From Collinsella sp. (GTDB lineage: Bacteria; Actinomycetota; Coriobacteriia; Coriobacteriales; Coriobacteriaceae), in assembly GCA_019413925.1 (NCBI GenBank), contig DXMY01000025.1, positions 42,386 to 106,385 of the forward strand: DNA of 64,000 nucleotides. Reading direction: 5' to 3'. Shown piece after piece: positions 45,177 through 54,423 of this stretch; within the stretch, counting starts at the first letter, position 1; each line of letters begins with the position of its first letter. The notes beneath the pieces are model-generated. The model worked only from the letters and a program-made list of their open reading frames with translations. It was not told where the DNA came from and searched no databases. Both the position numbers and the translations under genes were made by a program.

Positions 45177-46265
45177 CTAGTCTAGGCGGACCGGATCGTG
45201 GAGGTAGGCGTTGAGAATCTCGACGCCGTTCTCGGTCACCAGGGCCAGGTCCTCGATGCGGACACCGGTGCGGCTGGGGAGGTAGATGCCCGGTTCGATG
45301 GAGAACGTCATGCCCGGCTCCACGACCTGCTCGTTGACGAGCGAGACGTCGCCTGGCTCGTGGTCCTGCAGGCCGATCGAGTGTCCCAGGCGATGCGTAA
45401 AGTATTCGCCGTAGCCCGCGTCCTCAATCACGTCGCGCGAGGCACGGTCCAGGTCGCACATGCGCACGCCCGGTGCGATGAGCGCCTCGGCGGCCTCGTT
45501 GGCGCGGCGCACGATATCGTAGATGCGCGCCGTCTCCTCGTCCGGCTCGCCCCAAAAGAACGTGCGCGTCATGTCCGAGCAGTAGTTGCGATGGCGTCCG
45601 CCAATGTCGAACAGCACCACGTCGCCGCGTTTAAGCTCGGTATCGTCGGGCTCGTGATGCGGGTCGCCGGCGTTGGCGCCAAAGCTCACGATGGGCGGAA
45701 AGCTAAAGCCCTCGCAGCCGTGCTTGCGATACAGACTGAGCATCTGGTCGGCAATTTCGCGCTCCGTCACGCCCTCGTGGACGAGCTTGATAACATCGGC
45801 CATCACGGCATCGTTAGCGGCCGAGGACGCGCGCATGAGCTCCTGCTCGGCGGCATCCTTGTAGGTGCGTGCGGCGGTGACGGCAAAGTCACCCAGGAAA
45901 AACTCGCTTGCGGCGTGGCGCTCCATGAGCGGCATCAAAAAGCCGGAACGCATGACGGTGTCGATGCCGAGCGGCTTGGTCGGATCGATCTCGCGAGCGA
46001 TAGCGTCTGTCACGACTTCGGTGTCGGTGTGATAGGCGACGCGGGCATTGTCGTACTCCGGCAACTGATGCAGCGCGTTGACCAAGATCACGGGCTCGTC
46101 ATCGCGCGCGAGCAGCACGCCGCAAAAACGCTCGAACATATCGGCATAAAAGCCGGTTAGGTAATAGATCGACCACGGGTCATTCACGAGCAGCTGCGCA
46201 CCGGGGTGCTGAGCCTCGAGCGCATCGAGCACGCGCGCCACGCGCTGGTCATCGACATGTGCCAT
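45177..46265 (-). CDS. Xaa-Pro peptidase (M24 family)
   Basis: Dinuclear-metal aminopeptidase or prolidase that cleaves X-Pro bonds. It has 362 aa with an N-terminal creatinase-type domain and a C-terminal pita-bread domain. Metal ligands are visible: VLFDIGGRHRNYCSDMTRT (two Asp), HRLGHSIGLQDHE (His), TFSIEPGIY (Glu) and VRIEDLALVTE (Glu). ATG at 46265 follows GAAAGGATGTTTC on the minus strand. Prolidase (PepQ) versus aminopeptidase P cannot be fixed from sequence. Confidence 0.9.
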   Translation of the reverse strand: MAHVDDQRVARVLDALEAQHPGAQLLVNDPWSIYYLTGFYADMFERFCGVLLARDDEPVILVNALHQLPEYDNARVAYHTDTEVVTDAIAREIDPTKPLGIDTVMRSGFLMPLMERHAASEFFLGDFAVTAARTYKDAAEQELMRASSAANDAVMADVIKLVHEGVTEREIADQMLSLYRKHGCEGFSFPPIVSFGANAGDPHHEPDDTELKRGDVVLFDIGGRHRNYCSDMTRTFFWGEPDEETARIYDIVRRANEAAEALIAPGVRMCDLDRASRDVIEDAGYGEYFTHRLGHSIGLQDHEPGDVSLVNEQVVEPGMTFSIEPGIYLPSRTGVRIEDLALVTENGVEILNAYLHDPVRLD

Positions 46266-46394
46266 GAAACATCCTTTCGCTAGGTTGCCACCATGGTATC
46301 CCATGCCCGGCACATAGGGACGTTCCTTTTATGCCGGCACCTTGGGACACTCCTTGCAAAAGCAGCCAAAAGAGCCCCGTCCCAAATTAGCTGC

Positions 46395-46793
46395 TTAGGT
46401 TGGATCGATGTTCATGCTGGCGACTAGGTCAATGTTGGTGCCGAGAAGATCTTCCAGCACGACGTCGCCCATGCGGATGGGGGCGTTGACGACTAGACCT
46501 CGGATGAGGGCCATGGCTTGGGCGTGGAGTGCCAGCGGGATGGCTTCGGCCGTGCGCACGGGGAGCAGGGCTTCGTCGCCGCCGGATACAGCCACGGTGG
46601 TGGTGAGCACGCGCATGGGGCAGGTGAGCTCCTGATGTGCGAACTTGTCGCCACGCGGGCAGTTGTTGCCGGTTACGGAGCGCACCTCTGCCACGGCGCC
46701 GTCTGTGTCGCGTTTCACCTCTACGGTCAGGAGGCACTCGGATGGGCAGGTGGTGCAGTTGAACTGCAGCGTTTCGATCGCGTTTATGCTCAT
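46395..46793 (-). CDS. DUF1667 protein, small partner of the GlpA-like oxidoreductases
   Basis: 132-aa protein with N-terminal cysteines FNCTTCPSECLL and a further GNNCPRG...LTCPMRVL set, a pattern fit for an Fe-S cluster or zinc. DUF1667 genes usually sit third in an operon behind a GlpA-like and a pyridine-nucleotide-disulfide-like flavoprotein, exactly as here. ATG at 46793 begins 4 bp after the upstream stop. It probably supplies electron transfer to the complex; function unproven. Confidence 0.82.
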   Translation of the reverse strand: MSINAIETLQFNCTTCPSECLLTVEVKRDTDGAVAEVRSVTGNNCPRGDKFAHQELTCPMRVLTTTVAVSGGDEALLPVRTAEAIPLALHAQAMALIRGLVVNAPIRMGDVVLEDLLGTNIDLVASMNIDPT

Positions 46794-46797
46794 GGCC

Positions 46798-48189
46798 TTA
46801 CGCCTCCTCAACGGGGTCGACGGACAGGACAATCTCGCTGGCACCCAGGTCGAGTGCGCGCTGAATTACCTTTGCCGGCAGCGGGAAGTTTTCCATGACG
46901 CTCGGCTTAAACGGGCGGACCTTGCCGGCAAACAGCTCCTCGCCACCTGCCAGAATGCGTACGCGGGCGGCGTCGACCGGTCGGTGCACGCGGAAGTTGA
47001 GCTTGGTGAGCGCCGTCGTCGTAATGCGTCCTGGCAGCGCGTATCCCGCAATGCCTGCAGGGGAGACCGTGAGCTCGCAGCTCGTGTCCGCGACCGCGTT
47101 CGTTTCGGCCCCGCCACCCAGCGCCCATGCCGCCGCAGCCGCACCGGCGCGCTCGGACTCGGTCGTTACGTTGTCGGCCAGGTCGTGCACGTGCAGGACG
47201 TTGCCACAGGCAAAGATGCCCGGCACGCCCGTTTGCAGACTCTGGTCCACCACGGCGCCGCGCGTGTGCGGGTCAAGCTCAACGCCCGCGGCAACCGAAA
47301 GCTCGTTCTCGGGAATCAGGCCCACCGAGAGCAGCAGTGTGTCGCACGAAACGATGCGCTCGGTTCCCGGAATGGGCGCCAGGTGCTCGTCGACCTGACT
47401 CACCTCGACGGTCTCCACGCGGTCGTGCCCGATCACGCTCGTCACCGTGGTGGACAGGTGCAGCGGAATGCCAAAATCGTCCAGGCAGTTCTTGACATTG
47501 CGGCGCAGGCCGTTGGCGTACGGCATGAGCTCGTACACGCCCTCGACCGAAATCCCCTCGAGCGTGCAGCGGCGCGCCATGATCAGCCCGATGTCACCCG
47601 AGCCCAAAATGACGGCACGCGAGCCGGGCTTGAGATTTTCGATATTGATGTATCGCTGCGCCAGGCCCGCCGTAAACACGCCGGCGGGACGGCTACCTGG
47701 AATCTTGATCTCGCTGCGGGTGCGCTCGCGGCAGCCCATAGCAAGGACGACCGCTCGCCCGGTGAGCTGTAGCATACCGGCGGGGCTCATGAGCGTGACG
47801 GTATGGACCGCGACGGCTCCCGCACCCTCGTCCACGCTCGACGCGCCCGCGCCCTCGCCCGAATCAATCCCAAGCACCATGCTGTCCAAGAACAACGCAA
47901 TGTTGGTCGCGCGCACCTGGTCGATAAAGCGCTGCGCGTACTCGGGGCCGGTGAGCTCCTGCTTAAAGTGCGAAAGGCCAAAACCGGGGTGGATGCACTG
48001 GCGCAGGATGCCGCCCAAGTGCTGCTCGCGCTCCACGATGGCCACGCACGCGCCGGCCTTATGCGCGGAAAGCGCGGCCGCCATGCCGGCAGGTCCGCCG
48101 CCGATAACGACCACGTCGAAGGCCTGCGTCGACACCGACGCTACGGCTCCTGCCTCTGCGCGTTCGTCGCGCATATCAAGCGTCGCCAT
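46798..48189 (-). CDS. NAD(P)/FAD-dependent oxidoreductase
   Basis: 463-aa flavoprotein. The N-terminal FAD-binding VVIGGGPAGMAAALSAHKAG, the ILRQCIHPGFG loop and a second Rossmann motif AVILGSGDIGLIMARR for NAD(P) are visible, with LSVGLIPENELSVAAGVELD near the C-terminal third. It lies between the GlpA-like gene and the DUF1667 gene, spaced 1 bp and 4 bp. The trio resembles an alternative anaerobic glycerol-3-phosphate dehydrogenase, with this subunit taking electrons from or to NAD(P)H. The substrate is inferred only from context. Confidence 0.85.
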   Translation of the reverse strand: MATLDMRDERAEAGAVASVSTQAFDVVVIGGGPAGMAAALSAHKAGACVAIVEREQHLGGILRQCIHPGFGLSHFKQELTGPEYAQRFIDQVRATNIALFLDSMVLGIDSGEGAGASSVDEGAGAVAVHTVTLMSPAGMLQLTGRAVVLAMGCRERTRSEIKIPGSRPAGVFTAGLAQRYINIENLKPGSRAVILGSGDIGLIMARRCTLEGISVEGVYELMPYANGLRRNVKNCLDDFGIPLHLSTTVTSVIGHDRVETVEVSQVDEHLAPIPGTERIVSCDTLLLSVGLIPENELSVAAGVELDPHTRGAVVDQSLQTGVPGIFACGNVLHVHDLADNVTTESERAGAAAAAWALGGGAETNAVADTSCELTVSPAGIAGYALPGRITTTALTKLNFRVHRPVDAARVRILAGGEELFAGKVRPFKPSVMENFPLPAKVIQRALDLGASEIVLSVDPVEEA

Positions 48190-48190
48190 C

Positions 48191-49654
48191 CTAGCGCCCC
48201 CCCTTCAGCGGTCCCTCACCCAGCCACGAGCCAGTGTCCTCCAGCAGCACCTCGCTGGGGTCGCAGCCCAGCTCGCGGGCTAGAATCGCCACCACGCGGC
48301 TCTGGCAAAAGCCGCTCTGGCAGCGGCCCATGCCGGCGCGGCAGCGGCGCTTGACGCCCTCGACCGAAACCGCACCTGGGCGGCGTCGAATCGCGGCAAC
48401 AATCTCGGCCACGGGCACCGTTTCGCAGCGGCAGACGATCTGTCCCCATGCAGGGTCGGACTCGATGAGCTCCTCCTTGCGCACAAGTGGCGCACGGTCG
48501 AAGTCGTCCGGCGCGCGGCGGACGGGATCCCAGTCGGGCCGCTCGTGCAGGGCAACACCGGCATCGCGCAAGATCTGCTCCATGCGCTCGGCGATGGCTG
48601 GCGCGCTCGCCACACCCGGCGACTGAATGCCCGCCGCCTGGAATAGGCCTGGCACCACGGCGGACTGCCCAATAAGAAAGTCGTTCGTCCCCTTTATGAC
48701 CGGACGCCCGCCGGCAAACGCGCGCACCACACGGCGCGTGTCCAGATCGGGCACCAGCTTGCGCGCACCGCTCAGCAGCGCGTTGACATCGGCAGCGTAG
48801 GTCTGCGTGTCGCCGGGCTCGCGCACGGCAGCGGTCGCGGTGATCACGGTGTTACCATGTACGGTGCCCGTGACGATAACGCCCTTGGAAACTGGCGTGG
48901 GAACGGGGTAGAGCGGCATGAGCGCGCGCGGCTCCTTGTCCAGCACTACGATGTTGCCCTGGCGCCAGACCATCTGGAACTCCTCGGCGCCCGCCATGTG
49001 CGAGATATCCGCGGCACCGTTGCCCGCGGCGTTGATCAAGTAACGGCAGCGCACATTGCCGGCGGGCGTTGCCAGTGTAAAGCGTGCAGCCCCGTCGGTT
49101 GCCTCGCTGCCTGTAACCTCAATCGCCTTCACCGGCGCGGAGCGCATAAACGTCACGCCGTTGGCGACCGCGTTCTCCAGCGCGGCGATGGCCACTTCAA
49201 ACGGGTCGACGTAACCGGTCGAAGGGCACCACAACGCGCATGTTGCGTCGGCGCTGGCACGCGGTTCCAGCTCGCGGATACGTTCGGGGCCGATAATCGA
49301 CAGCTCGGACACGTCGTTGGCCAGGCCATTCTGGCGCAGCTTCTCCAGGTGTGCGCGGTCTTCGTCGTTAAACCCCAGCACCATCGACCCGGTGCGGCGG
49401 AACAAAAATCCCAGCTCCTGGGCCCACGTGCCATATAGCTCGCAGCCGCGGGCGTTGACCTGCGCCTTTACGGTTCCCGGAGCCGGATCGTAGCCGGCGT
49501 GAACCAGGCCGCCGTTGGCCTTCGAGGCGCCCAGCGCAATGTCGTTGGCCGCCTCGACCACGCATATGGACAGGTCATAGCGCGCGAGCTGCCGCGCGAT
49601 GGCGCACCCGGTGATGCCGGCGCCCACAATCGCGATATCAAACGTTTCTGCCAC
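48191..49654 (-). CDS. GlpA-like FAD-dependent oxidoreductase with BFD [2Fe-2S] domain
   Basis: 487-aa DAO-family flavoprotein. IAIVGAGITGCAIARQLARY at the N-terminus binds FAD. The C-terminal BFD-like domain carries VCRCETV and CRAGMGRCQSGFC, the four-cysteine [2Fe-2S] site. The fold is that of anaerobic glycerol-3-phosphate dehydrogenase subunit A, but 2-hydroxyglutarate- or other hydroxyacid-oxidising relatives share it. GTG at 49654 is the start, with GGGAGG a few bases upstream. First gene of a three-gene operon with a 15-bp palindrome in its leader. Confidence 0.85.
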   Translation of the reverse strand: MAETFDIAIVGAGITGCAIARQLARYDLSICVVEAANDIALGASKANGGLVHAGYDPAPGTVKAQVNARGCELYGTWAQELGFLFRRTGSMVLGFNDEDRAHLEKLRQNGLANDVSELSIIGPERIRELEPRASADATCALWCPSTGYVDPFEVAIAALENAVANGVTFMRSAPVKAIEVTGSEATDGAARFTLATPAGNVRCRYLINAAGNGAADISHMAGAEEFQMVWRQGNIVVLDKEPRALMPLYPVPTPVSKGVIVTGTVHGNTVITATAAVREPGDTQTYAADVNALLSGARKLVPDLDTRRVVRAFAGGRPVIKGTNDFLIGQSAVVPGLFQAAGIQSPGVASAPAIAERMEQILRDAGVALHERPDWDPVRRAPDDFDRAPLVRKEELIESDPAWGQIVCRCETVPVAEIVAAIRRRPGAVSVEGVKRRCRAGMGRCQSGFCQSRVVAILARELGCDPSEVLLEDTGSWLGEGPLKGGR

Positions 49655-49671
49655 GGTGCCTCCCAGATGAG

Positions 49672-49686
49672 TTGACAGGCTGTCAA
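49672..49686. promoter_or_regulatory. Operator-like palindrome in the leader of the GlpA-like operon
   Basis: TTGACAG-G-CTGTCAA is a perfect dyad 18 bp upstream of the GTG start, near the likely transcription start of the minus-strand operon. Confidence 0.5.
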
Positions 49687-49823
49687 TAAGACTATCCTAC
49701 GGCCTGCACATCCCCAGTGCGGCGGCAATGCGGCGAACAGCCCCGCAACACCCGCCAACGGCAGGCGAGGGGAGACTCGGCAACGTCGACAACCTCGTCT
49801 GCCAACAACTACGGCAACCGTTC

Positions 49824-50201
49824 GTCTCGATCTGTAACAGTTGGACGAGGATTTGGGTTCCAGTTGTTACAGTTTGAGACATTCGGTTTGGACGGTTTTC
49901 TTTGTCTTAATCTGCAACAGTTAGCTGAGGATTTGGGTTCTAGATGTTACAGATTTAGATGAACCTATCAGTCGGTTTCGAATGTCTAAATCTGTAACGG
50001 TTAGACCTGTTTTTGCCGAGTTGTTGTTACAGATTGAGATATTTTAACGGGGGGCTCACCGTTCGTCTTGATCTGTAACAGTAAGAGGGGGTTTGGGGCC
50101 CAAGATGTTATATATCGAGATTTAAGTCGGGGAGAGAACGGTTTGCCTCGATCTGTAACATCTAGACCCGGATTCCACTCCCGCCTGTTACAGATTGAGA
50201 T
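49824..50201. repeat. Tandem array of five 57-bp dyads at 80-bp period
   Basis: Five units start at 49824, 49904, 49984, 50065 and 50145. Each has a left arm like GTCTxxATCTGTAACAG and a right arm like TGTTACAGATTGAGAT, so each 57-bp unit is an imperfect inverted repeat, separated by 23-24 bp spacers. The 9-bp core CTGT-W-ACAG is itself a dyad and occurs as ten sites (perfect or nearly so) in alternating orientation. Loops and spacers are mostly unique, but units 1 and 2 share GAGGATTTGGGTTC. The array fills the divergent gap between the GlpA-like operon and a zinc-ribbon gene. Confidence 0.92.
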
Positions 50202-50300
50202 GTTTGTGTCCGCGCCAGCCCCGTACCCAGCCGTAGTCCCATATAAACAAACCCCGTGGTAAACTTGACCGGACTGTTAATATCCCGAAAGGTACCCGTA

Positions 50301-50732
50301 ATGTCCAAGTACATCTCCGAGCTCATGTCGCCGCAGCTTATGGGCGTCGTCTATGCCTTCGTTGGCTTTATCATCGCCCTGTATGTGCTGTCGGTCGTCT
50401 ATGTGTTCATCGACGCTCGTCGCCGCGGCGCCAGCGCCTACGTGGCGTGGGGCATTATCGCCCTCATCCCGTTTGTGGGTCTCATCGCCTACCTGGTCCT
50501 GCGCCCGCACTCCTATGCGTCCGACCGCGAGGAGCAGGAGCTGGACATGGCCCTGCGCGAGCGCCAGCTTGCCCAGTACGGCACCTGCCCGCAGTGCGGC
50601 GCGCCCATCGAGAAAGACTTCGTCGTCTGCCCCGTGTGCGACACCCAGGTTCGCAACGTGTGCCCCAGCTGTCATCGCCCGCTCGATGCGCACTGGAAGG
50701 TCTGTCCCTACTGCCGAACTCGCATCCAGTAA
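50301..50732 (+). CDS. Small membrane protein with C-terminal zinc ribbons
   Basis: 143 aa. Two hydrophobic helices (about residues 9-33 and 44-62) with DARRRGASAYVAW between them resemble the PLDc_N / phospholipase-D nuclease N-terminal type of membrane hairpin. The C-terminus has CPQCGAPIEKDFVVCPVC and CPSCHRPLDAHWKVCPYC, two double-zinc-ribbon modules. Function unknown; membrane-anchored sensing or scaffolding is possible. ATG at 50301 follows GAAAGGTACCCGTA. The dyad array ends 100 bp upstream. Confidence 0.8.
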   Translation: MSKYISELMSPQLMGVVYAFVGFIIALYVLSVVYVFIDARRRGASAYVAWGIIALIPFVGLIAYLVLRPHSYASDREEQELDMALRERQLAQYGTCPQCGAPIEKDFVVCPVCDTQVRNVCPSCHRPLDAHWKVCPYCRTRIQ

Positions 50733-50829
50733 CGCATCCATCGCCGGGCCGGCCGCAAGCCACGGGCACGCCGCAAGCCACGCGCGCCCCGCAGTCTCGC
50801 CCCACACGATGAAGCATGCGTAGAAAATC

Positions 50830-50858
50830 GCCCGCCGTGCCATTAAGGTGCGGCGGGC
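50830..50858. terminator. Hairpin between the zinc-ribbon gene and thrS
   Basis: 12-bp stem GCCCGCCGTGCC with GGTGCGGCGGGC (two wobble pairs), loop ATTAA; followed by GCTTGT rather than a T-run. Confidence 0.5.
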
Positions 50859-50860
50859 GC

Positions 50861-50888
50861 TTGTATACCAAGGCAACCTGCCTATAAT
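50861..50888 (+). promoter_or_regulatory. Promoter of thrS
   Basis: TTGTAT at 50861-50866 and TATAAT at 50883-50888 with 16-bp spacing, about 70 bp upstream of the thrS start. Confidence 0.6.
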
Positions 50889-50958
50889 GATGCAAGTCAA
50901 AAACGCCGAGCGCATCGCACGCACTTGCATCAGGCATCCGAGAGGAGAAAACATACCC

Positions 50959-52722
<1,764 letters not shown>

Positions 52723-52746
52723 GGCAAGCTTCACAACAATTAACAA

Positions 52747-52780
52747 AGGCGACCGTCCACAAAGGGCGGTCGCCTTTTTT
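52747..52780 (+). terminator. First terminator after thrS
   Basis: 12-bp stem AGGCGACCGTCC with GGGCGGTCGCCT (one U-G), then TTTTTT. Confidence 0.9.
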
Positions 52781-52796
52781 CTTACCAAAATAAGAA

Positions 52797-52822
52797 AAGC
52801 CGCTGGTTGAGCGGCTTTTTTT
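52797..52822 (+). terminator. Second terminator after thrS
   Basis: 7-bp stem AAGCCGC with GCGGCTT, 7-base loop, then T-run. Back-to-back with the first, insulating the capsule locus. Confidence 0.75.
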
Positions 52823-52835
52823 GTTGCACAAAAAG

Positions 52836-52957
52836 GTACAGGTTTTTGTAGGGGGGTATGGAGATGTATCTACCGGCAGGATATTTTGCGTAATCTGGGC
52901 AATCGTTGATTAATTGCTCGTATAATTGCCTATGTCGAAAGATACAAAAACCTGTAC
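52836..52957. repeat. 15-bp inverted repeat flanking the capsule-locus promoter
   Basis: GTACAGGTTTTTGTA (52836-52850) is the exact reverse complement of TACAAAAACCTGTAC (52943-52957). A TATAAT -10 box (52921-52926) lies between them. Confidence 0.75.
52921..52926 (+). promoter_or_regulatory. -10 box upstream of the loaP-like gene
   Basis: TATAAT in AT-rich context about 120 bp before the loaP-like start; no clear -35 hexamer at 16-18 bp. Confidence 0.4.
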
Positions 52958-53048
52958 TTTTGCGACTGCGCCTAGCTGCGAGCGAGAAGCCTGTTCTAAA
53001 CGCCCCTGCATTTGCGTGTATCGCAAAGCAAGAGAAGGGGGCGAGAAC

Positions 53049-53639
53049 ATGGAACAGACGGCACGGCGCCAAGAGCAGCTGCCGGGCGCATTTAACGGCG
53101 TCACCACCAGTAGCCAGCATGGCGGCGTTCGCTGGTATCTGGTCCACACCCCCAATGGAAAAGAGCGCGAGACCTGCGAAAAGGTCCGTTGCATTATCCC
53201 GCACAACCTGTTGCAGGACGCTTTTGTGATGCAAAAGGAGTTCTGGTTTAAGCGGGATGGCGCCTGGTCGCTCCAAACCAAACCTATGTACAAGGAATAT
53301 TTCTTCGTTGCCACGCACGATGCCGCAGCGCTCGATAGGGCCCTGGCCCAGTTGAGCTTTGGCTGCCGCATCGCCGGCAGTAGGGAGCGGGCGTACATGC
53401 CCATGCCGGACGATGCACAAGACTGGTACCGCAGCGTACTGGACGATGACGGCGTGGTGCGTAACAGCGTTGCCCGCATAGAAGACGGCGTGTTGCACAT
53501 AGAGCAGGGTCCCTTGGTGGGGCAAGAGGCCCGTGTAAAGAAGATCGACCGTCATAAACGCTGGTGCCTGGTAGACGTGGGCGAGGGTGACTCCACATTT
53601 AGGGAGCTGCTACCGCTTGACGTTCCCAGCAAAACGTAA
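53049..53639 (+). CDS. loaP: LoaP/NusG-family transcription antiterminator
   Basis: Specialised NusG paralogue, 196 aa. The N-terminal NGN domain starts RWYLVHTPNGKERETCEKV and continues to YKEYFFVATHDAAALDRALA. The C-terminal KOW domain has EQGPLVGQEARVKKIDRHKRWCLVDV. LoaP proteins lead long polysaccharide or antibiotic operons and stop premature termination; the gene position immediately before a ten-gene capsule locus fits exactly. ATG at 53049 follows AGAAGGGGGCGAGAAC; an in-frame ATG at 52932 is less likely. Separated from thrS by two terminators and from the first sugar gene by a GC hairpin. Confidence 0.82.
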   Translation: MEQTARRQEQLPGAFNGVTTSSQHGGVRWYLVHTPNGKERETCEKVRCIIPHNLLQDAFVMQKEFWFKRDGAWSLQTKPMYKEYFFVATHDAAALDRALAQLSFGCRIAGSRERAYMPMPDDAQDWYRSVLDDDGVVRNSVARIEDGVLHIEQGPLVGQEARVKKIDRHKRWCLVDVGEGDSTFRELLPLDVPSKT

Positions 53640-53691
53640 GGGAGACGTTGCGCCGGCAAATTACTTGATTTTGGATTCATAGATGGGGGGG

Positions 53692-53709
53692 GTTCCTGGG
53701 GACAGGAAC
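53692..53709 (+). promoter_or_regulatory. Leader hairpin before the first capsule gene
   Basis: Stem GTTCCTG (53692-53698) with CAGGAAC (53703-53709) and a GGGA tetraloop, preceded by a run of eight G. Candidate RNA target for LoaP, and its 3' arm includes the AGGA ribosome site of the next gene. Confidence 0.5.
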
Positions 53710-53715
53710 GTAAGT

Positions 53716-54423
53716 TTGACTGTGGCTGCTAAAGAAGTAACAGAGAGCTGTGTATCTGTGGAGGATGCACTGGCTATTAAAGAGATTAAACCGAGCGGTA
53801 CGCTTGGCTACCGCTTATTTAAGAGGCTGTTTGACCTTGTATTCAGTCTTTTGATGAGTGTATTGCTGCTTATCCCCATCGCCATCGTGTGCGCGCTCAT
53901 TTGCCTTGAGTCGCCTGGCAACCCTATGTATACGCAAGAGCGCGTTGGCAAGGGCGGAAAAACAATCAAGATTTTAAAGCTTCGTAGCATGGTTGCCGAT
54001 GCGGGTGATGTGCAGAAGTATTTAAGTCCTGAGCAGCTACATCAGTGGGAAGTCGAACGCAAAGTCAACGATGATCCCCGCATTACCAAGATTGGTCAAT
54101 TCATTCGTAAATGCTCCATCGATGAGATGCCTCAGTTTCTCAATGTGCTGAACGGCGATCTTTCAGTCATTGGTCCCCGTCCCATTACAAGGGATGAGCT
54201 TGAACAGCATTTTTCGGATGAAGAAAAGGCTGAGCTGCTCTCAGTTCAGCCTGGAATTACTGGACTTTGGCAAGCGACTGATCGTAATGAAGCGACCTTT
54301 GAGAGTGGTCTGAGGCAAAAGATAGAACTTCGCTACGTTCAGAACCGCTGCTTCCGCATGGATTTGAAGTGCTTTACCGGCACCTTCGGTGCCATGTTCA
54401 GCAAGAAGAGAACGGGGCGATAG
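53716..54423 (+). CDS. Undecaprenyl-phosphate sugar phosphotransferase (bacterial sugar transferase)
   Basis: Priming glycosyltransferase that places the first sugar-phosphate on the lipid carrier. It has 235 aa. One N-terminal membrane helix (LFDLVFSLLMSVLLLIPIAI), then the catalytic core with TQERVGKGGK, KLRSM, RKCSIDEMPQFLNVL and VIGPRP (family motifs) and GITGLWQ. The short form without the large CoA-binding-like N-terminus resembles WbaP/WcaJ catalytic cores. TTG at 53716 is preferred for AGGA 8 bases upstream; ATG at 53683 has no ribosome site and would place the hairpin inside the gene. First sugar gene of the operon. Confidence 0.88.
   Translation: MTVAAKEVTESCVSVEDALAIKEIKPSGTLGYRLFKRLFDLVFSLLMSVLLLIPIAIVCALICLESPGNPMYTQERVGKGGKTIKILKLRSMVADAGDVQKYLSPEQLHQWEVERKVNDDPRITKIGQFIRKCSIDEMPQFLNVLNGDLSVIGPRPITRDELEQHFSDEEKAELLSVQPGITGLWQATDRNEATFESGLRQKIELRYVQNRCFRMDLKCFTGTFGAMFSKKRTGR

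Noticed and set aside
46300..46394. Another GGGAC palindrome between the peptidase and DUF1667 genes.
   Set aside because: GGGACGTTCCT and GGGACACTCC fragments are present, but the arms do not pair over a useful length.
49824..50201. CRISPR array reading of the 80-bp repeats.
   Set aside because: Repeats are diverged, each unit is a large inverted repeat, motif orientation alternates, and no cas gene is nearby.
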